A stretch of DNA of 64,000 nt from Maricaulis sp017643475 (GTDB taxonomy: Bacteria > Pseudomonadota > Alphaproteobacteria > Caulobacterales > Maricaulaceae): the NCBI RefSeq assembly GCF_047123815.1, contig NZ_CP138920.1:1736001-1800000 (forward strand), in the 5' to 3' direction. Positions 1 to 9,342 of the stretch are shown piece by piece (the first letter of the stretch is position 1; each line of letters starts with the position of its first letter). The notes under the pieces are model-generated. The model ran no database searches, was not told the DNA's origin, and saw only the letters and a list, made by a program, of their open reading frames with translations. A program made the translations under genes and the position numbers.

Positions 1-864
1 CCGGATTGCGAGGTCTACATCACGGACTGGCAGGATGCGCGCATGGTGCCAGTCAGTGAAGGTCGTTTCGATCTCGATGATTTTGTCGCCTATATCCGCA
101 GGATGATTGCCTTTGTCGGACCAGACGTGCACGTGGTTGCTGTCTGTCAGCCGGGCCCGCCGACCCTGTCTGCGATTGCGCTGATGGCCGAGGACAAGGA
201 TCCAGCGCGTCCGGCGTCGATGACCTTCATGGGCTCGCCGATTGATACACGCAAATCTCCGACAGCTCCGAATATCCTGGCGGAGGAAAAGCCGTTCGAC
301 TGGTTCGCCCAGAATCTGATCCACACCGTGCCCGCGCCCAATCCGGGTGCGCTGCGCCGGGTCTATCCGGGCTTTCTGCAGCTGGCGGGCTTCATGAACA
401 TGAATCTCGACCGGCATGTCGACGCCCATTGGAATTTCTACAATCACCTTGTTGAGGGTGATGGCGACAGCGCTGAAAAACATCGTGTCTTCTACGATGA
501 ATACCTGGCGGTTATGGACCTGTCCGAGGAGTTCTACCTTCAGACGATCAGCGACGTGTTCCAGGAACACAAGCTGGCGCGCGGGATCCAGGAGCATCAC
601 GGTCGCCGCGTTGATGTCAGCGCCATCGAGGACATTGCCCTGCTCACCGTGGAAGGCGAGCGCGATGATATCTCCGGTATCGGCCAGACCCAGGCGGCGC
701 ATGATCTGTGTACCAACCTGCCTGAAGAGCTCCAGCTGGACTGGGTGCAGCCGGAAGTCGGCCATTACGGTGTCTTCAATGGTCGCCGCTTCCGCGAGCA
801 GATTGCGCCCCGCATGCGCGATTTCTGGGACGAGAAGGGTGGCGCAGCTCTCAAGCGCCGCTGA
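1..864 (+). CDS. phaZ: Intracellular polyhydroxybutyrate depolymerase, C-terminal part (5' end outside window)
   Basis: This enzyme hydrolyses intracellular polyhydroxybutyrate granules to mobilise stored carbon. The frame is open from base 1, so the N-terminus lies upstream. Near residue 50 of the visible part is CQPGPP, the cysteine-containing nucleophile motif of the PhaZ1-type intracellular depolymerases, which replaces the usual Ser lipase box. The rest matches the C-terminal domain of that family: an acidic residue in the TVEGERDDISGIGQT segment and a late His in VGHYGVFNGRRF complete a plausible catalytic triad. It ends just before a strong terminator, so it is a last or single gene. 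The family call is from motif recognition, and the start cannot be judged. Confidence 0.88.
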   Translation, partial: PDCEVYITDWQDARMVPVSEGRFDLDDFVAYIRRMIAFVGPDVHVVAVCQPGPPTLSAIALMAEDKDPARPASMTFMGSPIDTRKSPTAPNILAEEKPFDWFAQNLIHTVPAPNPGALRRVYPGFLQLAGFMNMNLDRHVDAHWNFYNHLVEGDGDSAEKHRVFYDEYLAVMDLSEEFYLQTISDVFQEHKLARGIQEHHGRRVDVSAIEDIALLTVEGERDDISGIGQTQAAHDLCTNLPEELQLDWVQPEVGHYGVFNGRRFREQIAPRMRDFWDEKGGAALKRR

Positions 865-885
865 GACCACGTCCTAAGCAACAAA

Positions 886-911
886 AAAGGCCCGCCAATC
901 GGCGGGCCTTT
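886..911. terminator. Rho-independent terminator, bidirectional
   Basis: An 11-bp perfect stem (AAAGGCCCGCC with GGCGGGCCTTT) with an AATC loop lies between the phaZ stop and the convergent secreted-protein gene. The A-tract before it and T-tract after it let it serve both strands. Confidence 0.9.
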
Positions 912-927
912 CTGTTTGGGTGCGGTA

Positions 928-2526
928 TCAGTCCGCCGGGTCGGCCGAGACGCTGATGCCGAGGCGATCAATATTCGGCTCGTCCTGTTCGACAATCATC
1001 ATCATGTCACCAACCGTCGTCGGGCTGGTCGGACGCATGCCCACGGTGACAGATCCCCCATTGTTGAGGAAACCGGAAACGGCCGTCGTCAGCTCCGTCA
1101 TCAGGGGCGCCGGGACAAGCGGGCCAGCGCTGGCTGCGCCCAGCAGGACGAGAGCGGACGCCTGGGCGCGCGCCTGTTCCGGAGCGATACCCTGCTGGCT
1201 CGCCATGGCACCGAAAGCACGATCCAGGATCGACTGGTCGGTGATGGAAAGGGAGAACTCATTCACTTGCAGGGCCGACATGGCGGCCATGGCTGCGTCC
1301 TCGGCTGCATCCTCGCCATGTTCAGCTGCCTCGGCGACCATCTCTGCCATGAGGGCGGTGTACTCGTTATAACCCTCGACGTCCTGGCTGAAGTCGATGC
1401 GGAAAGCGTCCTCGACCACATAGTAATTGTCGCCATCGGTGTAGGCGCGGCCGCGCTCGGGCTGGTAGACCGTGTTGGTGACCGCGTGCATGTTCAGCTC
1501 GCTATAGCCAAGCATCATCAGGCCAGCGGCGATCTGGGCGCCATTTTTATGTTCGGCATCAGCGCTGAAATGCAGACGCTCTACTGTGGCGCTGGAGTGA
1601 ACATCACCACGACGTTCCACATTTTCAGCCGTCATTGACGCCAGCGACAGCTCAATACCGCCGGCATTGAGCGCGAAATCACTCAGTACGAATTCCGAGA
1701 AAATGGCCGCCGGGTTCACGGTGGCTGCATTCATGTAGGAATTCATGAAAGCCGGCATATTGTCGTTTTCAATCGCCGTGAACCACTCATCCGTGGTGTC
1801 TGTGCTGATGCCTTCCACGCGAATTTCGCCCAGCGAGACATGGACCGGCTCATCGCCATCCTGTGTGTCGACCAGGAGGTCGTTCATCTCGAAACGGGCG
1901 GTATTCGAGCGGTCGTCGGCTTCAAGCACCATGGACCCGAGGCTCACCGTGGTCATCTCATCGCTCTCATCGACGACGCGCAGCCCGCGCAGGGCGACGC
2001 GATCGAACGGATTCTCACCCAGCTCGATATCTTCGTCGTCACCTTCGCCGAGATTGGCAAATCCCTCCGCGATCATGGCTGCGAATTCTGCATTCGGACC
2101 AACAATCTCGATCAGATCAATGGACACACCCTCACCGTCATCACCCGACGCGCTCATCCCGGACATCGAGAACGCGTCGAACATGACCCGACCGTCCGAC
2201 GCGAGGCGGGGAGCGGAGAAGCGCATCTCGTCGACATGCAGTTCTTCGCCATCGAAATTGACGTTGAAATCATCTTCCCCGTCCTTGGCGGCTTCGCCGT
2301 TATCATCGTCATCCATGTGGAAGACGACGTTGGTGAAGATGTAATCGCCGCCGGAAAAGCGGCCGCGATCGAATGAAATTTCATTGACGTCAGATGTGTC
2401 CAGACCCATTGCGGCAATGGCTGCCTGGGCATCGGAACGACTCACGCGTGTCTGCGCCTCTGATACGGCGGAAAAAGACACGGCCAGAACCATGGCCGAA
2501 ACGCTGGAAGCAAAAAGGGTTCGCAC
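928..2526 (-). CDS. Secreted acidic protein of unknown function
   Basis: I do not recognise a named family. The preferred start is the GTG at 2526: it follows AGGGAG at a 7-nt spacing and gives a clean signal peptide (hydrophobic core, then SAVSEAQT at the cleavage region). An upstream in-frame GTG at 2547 lacks a better site. The mature protein, about 505 residues, is rich in Asp, Glu, Met and Ala, with several Asp/Glu clusters in the first half. It shows repeated segments of the form LxDFALxxGG/SLASM and alternating hydrophobic patterns, suggesting a beta-rich periplasmic or outer-membrane protein. There are no membrane helices after the signal. It is transcribed away from the PBP1A gene's 3' end, 77 nt downstream of it, so the two may share a transcript. 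Confidence 0.75.
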   Translation of the reverse strand: MRTLFASSVSAMVLAVSFSAVSEAQTRVSRSDAQAAIAAMGLDTSDVNEISFDRGRFSGGDYIFTNVVFHMDDDDNGEAAKDGEDDFNVNFDGEELHVDEMRFSAPRLASDGRVMFDAFSMSGMSASGDDGEGVSIDLIEIVGPNAEFAAMIAEGFANLGEGDDEDIELGENPFDRVALRGLRVVDESDEMTTVSLGSMVLEADDRSNTARFEMNDLLVDTQDGDEPVHVSLGEIRVEGISTDTTDEWFTAIENDNMPAFMNSYMNAATVNPAAIFSEFVLSDFALNAGGIELSLASMTAENVERRGDVHSSATVERLHFSADAEHKNGAQIAAGLMMLGYSELNMHAVTNTVYQPERGRAYTDGDNYYVVEDAFRIDFSQDVEGYNEYTALMAEMVAEAAEHGEDAAEDAAMAAMSALQVNEFSLSITDQSILDRAFGAMASQQGIAPEQARAQASALVLLGAASAGPLVPAPLMTELTTAVSGFLNNGGSVTVGMRPTSPTTVGDMMMIVEQDEPNIDRLGISVSADPAD

Positions 2527-2603
2527 TGTTCTCTCCCTCGAAGTCACGAATTCAGTAGGGGCATACTACGTGACGTAGAGAGAAGCGGGCGGGGGAACGT
2601 CTC

Positions 2604-4625
2604 TCAGTTATTCCCGCCCAATCCAGAAAGGAAGGCTCCGATCAGATCCCGTTCCTCTTCCTCGGGCTCATCGGCCGGTTGGCTCGCATCAACCGCGGCC
2701 TCAGCCTGCATCAGCGTTGCGGACAGAGCATCGAGCGCGGTGCTGGTTGGGTCGGAAGCGAGCCCAGTGCGGGGCGTGTCGATCATATAGCGGTTGAAGA
2801 TCGTGGCCGGAGTACTTCCGCCGGTTGCCCGTTCGGTCGGGGCGTTATCGTCATTACCGGTCCAGACGACGGTGACCAGGTCTGCGCTGAAACCGGCGAA
2901 CCAGGCGTCGCGGAACTCGTTGGTCGTCCCGGTCTTGCCACCGATTTCCAGGCCCGGAACCGCGGCGCGTCGGCCGGTTCCCCAACTGGTCACGGCGGCG
3001 AACAGATCACGCATGTTGGAAAAGGTGCGCTGGTCCAGGACGCGCTCACCGGCCACAGGCGGAGCTTCATAGATGATTTCGCCGTCTGAGGTCTCGATCA
3101 TCAAAATGCCATGCGCCTCGGCACGGCGGCCACCATTGGCAAAGGGCGCATAGGCTACAGCCATTTCCATCGGATTGACCTCATAGGCGCCCAGCGCCAG
3201 CGAGCGGTCGATGCGCAGATTGGTCTCGATCCCCATGCGCTCGGCCAGGCGGGCGATATGGCCACGCCCGGTTTCTTCGGCGATCTGGACGGCGATGGAG
3301 TTGGAGGAGCGGGCAAAGGCCTCGCGCAGGGTCATCTCGCCGCGATATTCGCCATTGTAGTTGGCAGGCTGCCAGTCGCCGACCGCGACCGGTGCGTCAT
3401 CACGCAGATCGTCCGGGCGCAGCCCGGCTTCAAAGGCGCTGGCATAGACAAAGGCCTTGAAGGCGGAACCCGGCTGGCGCTGGGCCAGCAGGACGCGATT
3501 GTATTGGGAATGTGTATAGCTGCGACCGCCGACCATGGCGCGCACGGCACCATCATGGGCGAGCGAGATCAGAGCAGCCTCGCCGGCGCCCCGGGCCGCT
3601 TCGCTGTCTTCCAGCGTGCTGGCAACGGCGTTTTCGGCGGCACGCTGGGCGTCGACATCCAGCGTGGTCGTGATGCGCAGGTCGAGTTCGAAGTCCGGAC
3701 CTACAATCTCGCGCACACGCGGTGCCAGCCAGTCGACGAAATATTGGGCACCCGGGCTGGAGGCGCCACGGGAAACACGGATCGGGGTCGCTGCAGCGTC
3801 ATAACGCTCGTTGGCCGAAATGCGCCCGGTCTGTTCCATCAGGTCCAGCACCACGGTCGCGCGAGCCGCCGCACGTTCGGCATCGCTGACGGGGCTGTAG
3901 CGCGACGGGGCCTTGAGCAAGCCTGCCAGCAGGGCAGATTCGCCCAGGTTGAGCTCGCTGATGGATTTGCCGAAATAGCGCATCGAGGCAGCTTCCACGC
4001 CCCAGGCGCCGCCTCCGAAATAGACGCGGTTGAGATAAAGCTCGAGGATCTCGTCCTTGGAAAAGCGGTTCTCCAGCCAGAAGGCCAGCATCATCTCCTG
4101 CACCTTTCGGCGCATCGTGCGCTCCGGCGTCAGGAACAGGTTCTTGGCCAGCTGCTGGGTCAGGGTGGAGCCACCCTGGACGACCCGGCCCGCGCGCAGA
4201 TTGGCCCACAGCGCGCGGGCTGTGCCGCGGACATCAACGCCGAAATGATCATAGAAACGACGATCCTCGACTGCGAGGACAGCATCGACCAGATAGGGCG
4301 GCAGGTCATCGACTTCAGCGACGCGCCCATGAGCCGAACCCCGGCGCGCGATCAGTCGGCCATTCTGGTCGTAAAAGGCAATGGACGGCGTACGCTCGAC
4401 TTCAGTGAGCCCCGAGGTGTCCGGCAGATCGCGGGCAATCGAAACGAGCCAGACGCCCAGCGCAACCGAGACAATCAGTGCGGCTACCGCGCCCAGTTTG
4501 AACAGGCGACCGATGAGGCTGGGCTGGCTGCGGGACTTGCGGCGGCGGGCAGTGGCTCGGCGCTGGGCAGGCGTGCGGCGTCGCTCGCTGCTGGGGCGTC
4601 GGTTCTGGACCGGCTTGCGTGCCAT
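2604..4625 (-). CDS. Class A penicillin-binding protein 1A (transglycosylase/transpeptidase)
   Basis: This bifunctional enzyme polymerises and cross-links peptidoglycan at the inner membrane. I chose the ATG at 4625 (673 residues); a longer frame to 4715 has no family-like sequence. Residues 1-40 are very basic and cytoplasmic, and residues 41-63 form the membrane anchor. The GT51 domain carries the catalytic Glu in EDRRFYDHFG (E120) and the GGSTLTQQL motif at 151-159. The transpeptidase domain has SxxK at S387-K390, SxN at 440-442 and KTGTT at 563-567. The tail is Glu-rich and ends in a short hydrophobic piece. Length and motif order are normal for Pbp1A-type enzymes. It could equally be named PbpC or MrcA; the class is certain, the symbol is not. 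Confidence 0.95.
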   Translation of the reverse strand: MARKPVQNRRPSSERRRTPAQRRATARRRKSRSQPSLIGRLFKLGAVAALIVSVALGVWLVSIARDLPDTSGLTEVERTPSIAFYDQNGRLIARRGSAHGRVAEVDDLPPYLVDAVLAVEDRRFYDHFGVDVRGTARALWANLRAGRVVQGGSTLTQQLAKNLFLTPERTMRRKVQEMMLAFWLENRFSKDEILELYLNRVYFGGGAWGVEAASMRYFGKSISELNLGESALLAGLLKAPSRYSPVSDAERAAARATVVLDLMEQTGRISANERYDAAATPIRVSRGASSPGAQYFVDWLAPRVREIVGPDFELDLRITTTLDVDAQRAAENAVASTLEDSEAARGAGEAALISLAHDGAVRAMVGGRSYTHSQYNRVLLAQRQPGSAFKAFVYASAFEAGLRPDDLRDDAPVAVGDWQPANYNGEYRGEMTLREAFARSSNSIAVQIAEETGRGHIARLAERMGIETNLRIDRSLALGAYEVNPMEMAVAYAPFANGGRRAEAHGILMIETSDGEIIYEAPPVAGERVLDQRTFSNMRDLFAAVTSWGTGRRAAVPGLEIGGKTGTTNEFRDAWFAGFSADLVTVVWTGNDDNAPTERATGGSTPATIFNRYMIDTPRTGLASDPTSTALDALSATLMQAEAAVDASQPADEPEEEERDLIGAFLSGLGGNN

Positions 4626-4750
4626 GGGAATTCCCGCTTGAGACCTGTGTTTACATGCATCCAACAGGGTTAATTCGGGATGAATCGGACCCTTAGCGCT
4701 TGCGCTCGAAGACAAGCCCGGTCACGATGCTGACAAACAGGGGCATCAAG

Positions 4751-4939
4751 ATGACCATCAAGCGTTCTTTTCTGGTTCTTGCCGCAGCTTTTGCTGCGGC
4801 CAGCCTGTCGGGCTGTATTGCAATTTACGAGGGCGAGGACGCAGTTTGCCCGCATGGTGACCCCAATGAAGCGAGCTGGCCCTATTGTGGTCCGGCCGAG
4901 CCGGGTGGTCTGCCTAATGATGACGGCCCGCGTTACTGA
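4751..4939 (+). CDS. Small putative lipoprotein
   Basis: A 62-residue protein with a basic start, a hydrophobic run and a lipobox LSGC near residue 21, which predicts acylation of that Cys and export. The mature part is only about 40 residues, with two further Cys (in VCPHG and YCGP) and many Gly/Pro. The start at 4751 is chosen because AGGGG precedes it and because it places the lipobox normally. It diverges from the PBP1A gene and overlaps the 3' end of the antiporter gene by 7 nt, tail to tail. The function is unknown. Confidence 0.7.
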   Translation: MTIKRSFLVLAAAFAAASLSGCIAIYEGEDAVCPHGDPNEASWPYCGPAEPGGLPNDDGPRY

Positions 4940-6771
4940 TCCTCGTCCTGCGGCGGAGCAAATCTGATCAACAGGGTTCCCGGCGTATCCGGGAGCGGTT
5001 TGCCGCTTCCGAGCAGGTGAAGTTTACCATTTGGCAGTTGTGCCAGAACGATGTCGCCTGCACTTGCGGGCTCTGCCAGACAATCTTCCAGCGTATAGCT
5101 TTCCGATAGGCGCGTGGCCCTGAATGTCCAGCCCTGCCACCAGTCTCGGGCCAGTCCTTCATATCCTCGACCCTTGCGGATGAGCGTGCGGCCCCGCGCG
5201 GTATATACGATGGCGCGGGGGTCCTCGTCCGGAGCCTTGTCGCTGGCTTTGCCGTCAAAGCCAGACAGCTGGAACACCCGGCTGCGACCCAGTTCCGGCG
5301 CATATTCCACACAGACCAGGGCGTTGTAGGCATCATTGTGGGTGGCTGACAAAAGGGCTGCGAAACGCGCGGGTTCCAGTCGCCAGTCCGCGGTTTCTGA
5401 CAGGACTTCACCGTAATAGATGTCATGCCCGTTGAGCCGGGCCTGGCGCAGGCGCCGCCAGCCGATATCGGCAACGGTGACGGGGATATCCTGGGCCTTC
5501 AGCGCGTCGGCAAGGCCGAGACTCCACGGATTGGCACCGACGATCAGAAGCCGTTCCGGTCCGTCCTGGGACAGGCCGAGCAGTTTCGCCAGCGGGGCTA
5601 CGGCAAACCCGCAGCCGAACACGCTGATGAAGATGGTCATGAACACAAGTGGCGCCAGGATAGCGGCGTCTTCACGTCCCACTGCAGCCAGCGAGGCCGC
5701 GAGGTGGCCGGCCGCGGCGGCTGCCACAACGCCGCGCGGTCCAACAACACCGATGAAGGTGGTTTCCTTGAGATCCAGTCCGGACTTGAACGTGGCCAGC
5801 GCAACCGAGAGCGGGCGAACGATGAGCATGAAGACGGCGATGAAGGCAAAATGCTGCGGACCGAGCGCGGAGAGGTCTTCCGGGCTGAGGTCTGCGGCGA
5901 GCACCACGAACACGCTGGCAACCAGGATGGCAGCGATGCCTTCCTTGAAGCGGCGCATTTCCTCGATCGAGGCGAGCCGCGAATTGGCGACGACGAGGCC
6001 GAAGATGGCAACTGCAACCAGGCCTGTCTCGGAGGCGAGTTGTTCAGCGGCAGCGAAACAGACCAGCACGGCGGCCAGAACCAGCGGTGCTTTCATTGGC
6101 TCGGGTACGAGACCGCGGCGGAAGGATTGCGACAGGCCAAGACCGAAGGCGAAGCCCATCAATCCACCGATCAACGCGCCCATGGTCAGGAAGCCGGCTG
6201 CGGCGACCCAGTCATGACCCAGCGCGTTCTGGCGGATGGCCTCGAACATGAAAACCGCGCCCAGGGCGCCAATCGGGTCATTGACGATGCCTTCCCATTT
6301 CAGCACTGAGGCGATGCGCGGTGGCAGCTTGGCCTGGCGCAGCAAGGGCAGGACGACGGTTGGACCGGTTGTGGTCAACAGCGCGCCGATCATGAAGGAA
6401 ATGTCCCAGGCCAGCCCGGCGACAAAATGCAGGGCAATGGCCGTCAGCCCCCAGCCCAGCGGGAAGCCGAGAAATACCATGCGCCGCACCGGCGCGGATG
6501 CATCGCGCAGCTCGCGGAAATTCAGGGTGATACCACCCTCGAACAGGATCACCGCCACTGCCAGGGCGATCATGGGGCGGAGATATTCCTGGAAACTGGC
6601 CTGTGGATTGAGGATCGGTTCCCCAAACACCAGGCCGGCGATAGGCCCCAGCAACAGGCCGGCGCCCATCATCAGCACGATGGACGGCCAGCGCAGTCGC
6701 CAGGCCAGCCACTGGGCGACAATTCCTGAACCGGCGATGAGCGCGATAGTCAGCGTGAGGTCAGGCTGCAT
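4933..6771 (-). CDS. CPA1-type cation:proton antiporter with C-terminal TrkA-N-like domain
   Basis: A membrane antiporter exchanging Na+ or K+ for protons, for pH and salt control. The first 400 or so of 612 residues make about 12 hydrophobic segments, with family features such as FEGGITLNFREL and GPTVVLPLL, and VGPRGVVAAAAA in the later half. From about residue 405 there is a soluble Rossmann-like domain (RLLIVGANPWSLGLADAL) resembling TrkA-N/RCK domains that sense nucleotides or ions. Family and topology are clear, but the transported ion is not. It is a single gene, convergent with the small lipoprotein gene. Confidence 0.9.
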   Translation of the reverse strand: MQPDLTLTIALIAGSGIVAQWLAWRLRWPSIVLMMGAGLLLGPIAGLVFGEPILNPQASFQEYLRPMIALAVAVILFEGGITLNFRELRDASAPVRRMVFLGFPLGWGLTAIALHFVAGLAWDISFMIGALLTTTGPTVVLPLLRQAKLPPRIASVLKWEGIVNDPIGALGAVFMFEAIRQNALGHDWVAAAGFLTMGALIGGLMGFAFGLGLSQSFRRGLVPEPMKAPLVLAAVLVCFAAAEQLASETGLVAVAIFGLVVANSRLASIEEMRRFKEGIAAILVASVFVVLAADLSPEDLSALGPQHFAFIAVFMLIVRPLSVALATFKSGLDLKETTFIGVVGPRGVVAAAAAGHLAASLAAVGREDAAILAPLVFMTIFISVFGCGFAVAPLAKLLGLSQDGPERLLIVGANPWSLGLADALKAQDIPVTVADIGWRRLRQARLNGHDIYYGEVLSETADWRLEPARFAALLSATHNDAYNALVCVEYAPELGRSRVFQLSGFDGKASDKAPDEDPRAIVYTARGRTLIRKGRGYEGLARDWWQGWTFRATRLSESYTLEDCLAEPASAGDIVLAQLPNGKLHLLGSGKPLPDTPGTLLIRFAPPQDEDQ

Positions 6772-6852
6772 GTCTTTTAGTGATCTCGTCTGATGTCGCG
6801 TTTTGATGGGAGCACCGCCGCTGGGGCGATGCGTGATATCGGGGAGGCCAAG

Positions 6853-7098
6853 ATGGACCAGTTACCCTATGAAGCACAGACTGCACTTGTTTCCGCTCTA
6901 GCCGCAACTCTGATCGGTGGATCCGTTTCCCTGTTGGGAACGTCAACGGTCGCGACAGCGGCCCGGCTGGCGGCGGAGTTCGCCATTCGTCGCCGTTTCA
7001 TGATGGCGCTCGGCCTCGGGGCCGTAGGCGGCACCGGAGCCTGGTTTGGCGGACTGTTTGACGGGACCGCGTCCCAGGTCGCGATGCTGCTTGGCTAG
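6853..7098 (+). CDS. Small membrane protein of unknown function
   Basis: A short protein (81 residues from the ATG at 6853) with two hydrophobic stretches, separated by a basic RRRF loop. The start at 6853 is preferred over an in-frame ATG at 6793 because GGGGAGG sits just ahead of it at a good spacing. It is divergent from the antiporter gene and converges on the gene at 7108-7638, leaving only 9 nt between the two stops. I recognise no family. Confidence 0.6.
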   Translation: MDQLPYEAQTALVSALAATLIGGSVSLLGTSTVATAARLAAEFAIRRRFMMALGLGAVGGTGAWFGGLFDGTASQVAMLLG

Positions 7099-7107
7099 CT
7101 TTGACAG

Positions 7108-7638
7108 CTATTCCTCATCATCAGGATCGGCGTGCACAAACTCAAAGCCGATCTCGCGATTGCCGTAGGCGCCATGTTCGAAATGGTCGGATTGTTCCTT
7201 GAACCAATCGACCAGGTGGTCCTCCAGCTGAGCGAAGAGTTCGGTCAGATCCGCTTCGCCCATCGGCAGGGCCAGCGAGAAATGGCGACCGCCCTCAATG
7301 CCGATATCCATGGCCGGGCCATTCTTGGAACAGGTCAGGACAAGGCGCAGCCAGTCACCAGAGCGCGAGACTTTCACGGCCAGGCCAAAACTGATCGGGC
7401 CCAGGGGCAGAAAGCCTGTCCCTGATACCGAAAACGCCCCACTCTGATAGGATTGTGGTGCCCAGGCGCCCTGCGGTGGCACCAGATACACGCACTTGCC
7501 CGGCCCACCGAGATAACGACAGAAACCGATGGCGACATTTTCGGCGACGGAGCGGATCTGGGCGTAGTTGTCCAGCGCCAGCTCGCCATATCGGGATGCG
7601 GCGTCAGCCAGATCATCAAATCGCTTGCGTTCGGTCAT
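7108..7638 (-). CDS. Conserved hypothetical soluble protein
   Basis: A 176-residue soluble protein with no signal peptide and no membrane segment. AGGAGG stands 6 nt before the start, a strong ribosome site. The sequence alternates beta-like strands (KCVYLVPPQGAW, FGLAVKVSRSG, WLRLVLTCSKNGPAMDI) and ends in a helix and an Asp/Glu-rich tail. No catalytic motif is visible. I do not recognise its family and make no functional claim. Confidence 0.7.
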   Translation of the reverse strand: MTERKRFDDLADAASRYGELALDNYAQIRSVAENVAIGFCRYLGGPGKCVYLVPPQGAWAPQSYQSGAFSVSGTGFLPLGPISFGLAVKVSRSGDWLRLVLTCSKNGPAMDIGIEGGRHFSLALPMGEADLTELFAQLEDHLVDWFKEQSDHFEHGAYGNREIGFEFVHADPDDEE

Positions 7639-7719
7639 GTGGGCCTCCTGTTGGGGAGGAGCAGGCTAGAGTGTGTGCCCGGAATTTGGGAGGGGGCGTA
7701 TCAGCCCTGTCTCCGGTCC

Positions 7720-8742
7720 CTATCCCGGCAACAATCCTGTCGAGCCGAGAAGCCACACGCTGGCGACCGCACTGAGGAGCAGGAAGAGCGTCGACAGAAC
7801 AGCTACACCCATATGTTGCCAGCCCAGTTTCGCCAGGGATTTCAGAGAGGTCTTCACGCCCAGAGCGGCGATAGCGGTGATCAGCAGCCAGCGCGAGGTC
7901 GTATTGGCTGCATCGCTGACCACAGCTGGAATAAGGCCGACTGAATTGATGGTCATGATGAGCATAAAGCCGATGACAAAGAGCGGAATGTGTACACCGC
8001 TACCGTTATCTGTGTCCGAGGGGCGGCGATAGGCCAGGGCCAGCACCAGGACGACAACCGGCAACAAGGCGACGCGCAGGAGTTTCACGAAAACGGCGAC
8101 GTCCCCGGTCGCGTCGGACGTTGCATAGCCCGCACCCACGACCTGGGCGACATCATGAATGCTGACACCGATCAGGAAGCCGATCTGGGCGTCGCTGCTG
8201 TGCAGGGCGGAAAACAGCAGGGGATAGGCGATCATTGCCAGGGTTGAGAGCGCTGTTACAGCCACCACGGTGAACAGGGTGTCGCGTTCGGCTTCTGCAT
8301 TGCGCGGAAGAACGGCCGCAATCGCCAGCGCAGCGGACGCCCCGCAAATGGCCACGGCACCGCCGACCAGCAGGCCGAATTGTGTCGACCGGTCGAGCAG
8401 TTTTGCCAGCCCCCAGCCGGCCAGGAGGGTTGCCGCTACCAGGGCGGGTGTCAGAACCAGAGTTTGCGGGCCCAGCGACATCAGCTGGTCCAGGCTAACG
8501 CGCGCGCCCAAGAGCGCCACTCCGATACGCAGGAGCGTCGTCGAACAGAATTCGATTCCACCTATGCAGGCGTCTTCCTCGAACAGGAAATGCATCGCCA
8601 TGCCCAGAAGAAGCGCAAACAACATCACCGGCGCGCCATAGTGCGAGGCCAGAAAGCTCGCTGCCAGGGCGATGACCACACAGACCCCGGTGCCGCGTGC
8701 CCGCGCCGTCAGATATTCCCTGGCTATTGTCAGTTGATGCAT
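7720..8742 (-). CDS. YeiH/UPF0324-family integral membrane protein (putative sulfate or sulfonate exporter)
   Basis: A 340-residue protein with about 10 hydrophobic segments. Family signatures are FCSTTLLRIGVALLGARVSL, VGGAVAICGASAALAIAAVLP and GVSIHDVAQVVGAGY, which are typical of the YeiH (UPF0324) group. Some members are linked to sulfur anion efflux, but the function is weakly established. The start at 8742 is chosen because a GGGGG tract precedes it and because family proteins begin close to this point; a further 24 residues upstream do not look conserved. It diverges from the DUF4345 gene with about 140 nt between them. Confidence 0.85.
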   Translation of the reverse strand: MHQLTIAREYLTARARGTGVCVVIALAASFLASHYGAPVMLFALLLGMAMHFLFEEDACIGGIEFCSTTLLRIGVALLGARVSLDQLMSLGPQTLVLTPALVAATLLAGWGLAKLLDRSTQFGLLVGGAVAICGASAALAIAAVLPRNAEAERDTLFTVVAVTALSTLAMIAYPLLFSALHSSDAQIGFLIGVSIHDVAQVVGAGYATSDATGDVAVFVKLLRVALLPVVVLVLALAYRRPSDTDNGSGVHIPLFVIGFMLIMTINSVGLIPAVVSDAANTTSRWLLITAIAALGVKTSLKSLAKLGWQHMGVAVLSTLFLLLSAVASVWLLGSTGLLPG

Positions 8743-8882
8743 GCAGATCCAACCCCCAGACGCACAGATGCCACGGATACTTCGGTTTTGCACGGCTTGT
8801 GAGCGTGCCGCCACCGATGATGGTTGGCGGAGGGAAATTGGTCCATGCCTGCAAGTGCTTCAATTTCCCCGGGGGCAATATA

Positions 8883-9290
8883 ATGATTTCACGTCTTTTT
8901 CTGGCACTGAATGCGATCGCGACCGGTTTGATTGCATTGGCCTATCTGTATGATCCCAACCTGTTGCTCGCGCGATACGGTTTGGAGACCGGCAGCCCGG
9001 GCATGGATAATATGCTGCGCTCGACCTATGGCGGACTCTACCTTGTCTTGGCAGCCCTTTTCGCAACCGGTGTGTTCGTCGCCAAGCGGCGGCGGGACGC
9101 GCTGATCTTTCTGCTTCTGTTTATGGGTGGCAACGCAATTGGTCGTACGGCGAGCATTGTTTTCGCCGGCATGCCGCCGCAAAGCATTATGCCCTTGCTG
9201 GCCTACGAGGTCGTGGTGGCTGTGGTCGCTGGCATTCTGGCCGTGCGTTCACAAAGCCGCGACAAGCAGGGCGTCCAGAGCGGACAATAA
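8883..9290 (+). CDS. DUF4345-like small membrane protein
   Basis: A 135-residue protein with four hydrophobic helices, starting at 8883 after GGGGGC. The pattern (a first helix LFLALNAIATGLIALAYLYDP, then RSTYGGLYLVLAALF, and a late GNAIGRTASIVFAG) matches the DUF4345 group as I recall it. The function is unknown. The gene ends 1 nt before a bidirectional terminator shared with the convergent cspA-like gene. Confidence 0.7.
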   Translation: MISRLFLALNAIATGLIALAYLYDPNLLLARYGLETGSPGMDNMLRSTYGGLYLVLAALFATGVFVAKRRRDALIFLLLFMGGNAIGRTASIVFAGMPPQSIMPLLAYEVVVAVVAGILAVRSQSRDKQGVQSGQ

Positions 9291-9324
9291 AAGAAGGCGC
9301 GAACCTTTCGGTTCGCGCCTTCTT
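9291..9324. terminator. Bidirectional Rho-independent terminator
   Basis: A 15-bp perfect stem starts AAGAAGGCGCG and has a TTTC loop. It is flanked by A-rich and T-rich ends and lies between the stops of the DUF4345-like gene and the cold-shock gene. Confidence 0.93.
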
Positions 9325-9342
9325 TCATCCGAAAGGGTCGGA

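Noticed and set aside
928..2376. Plus-strand frames over the secreted-protein gene
   Set aside because: The minus frame has a signal peptide, ribosome site and normal codon usage; the plus frames lack all of these.
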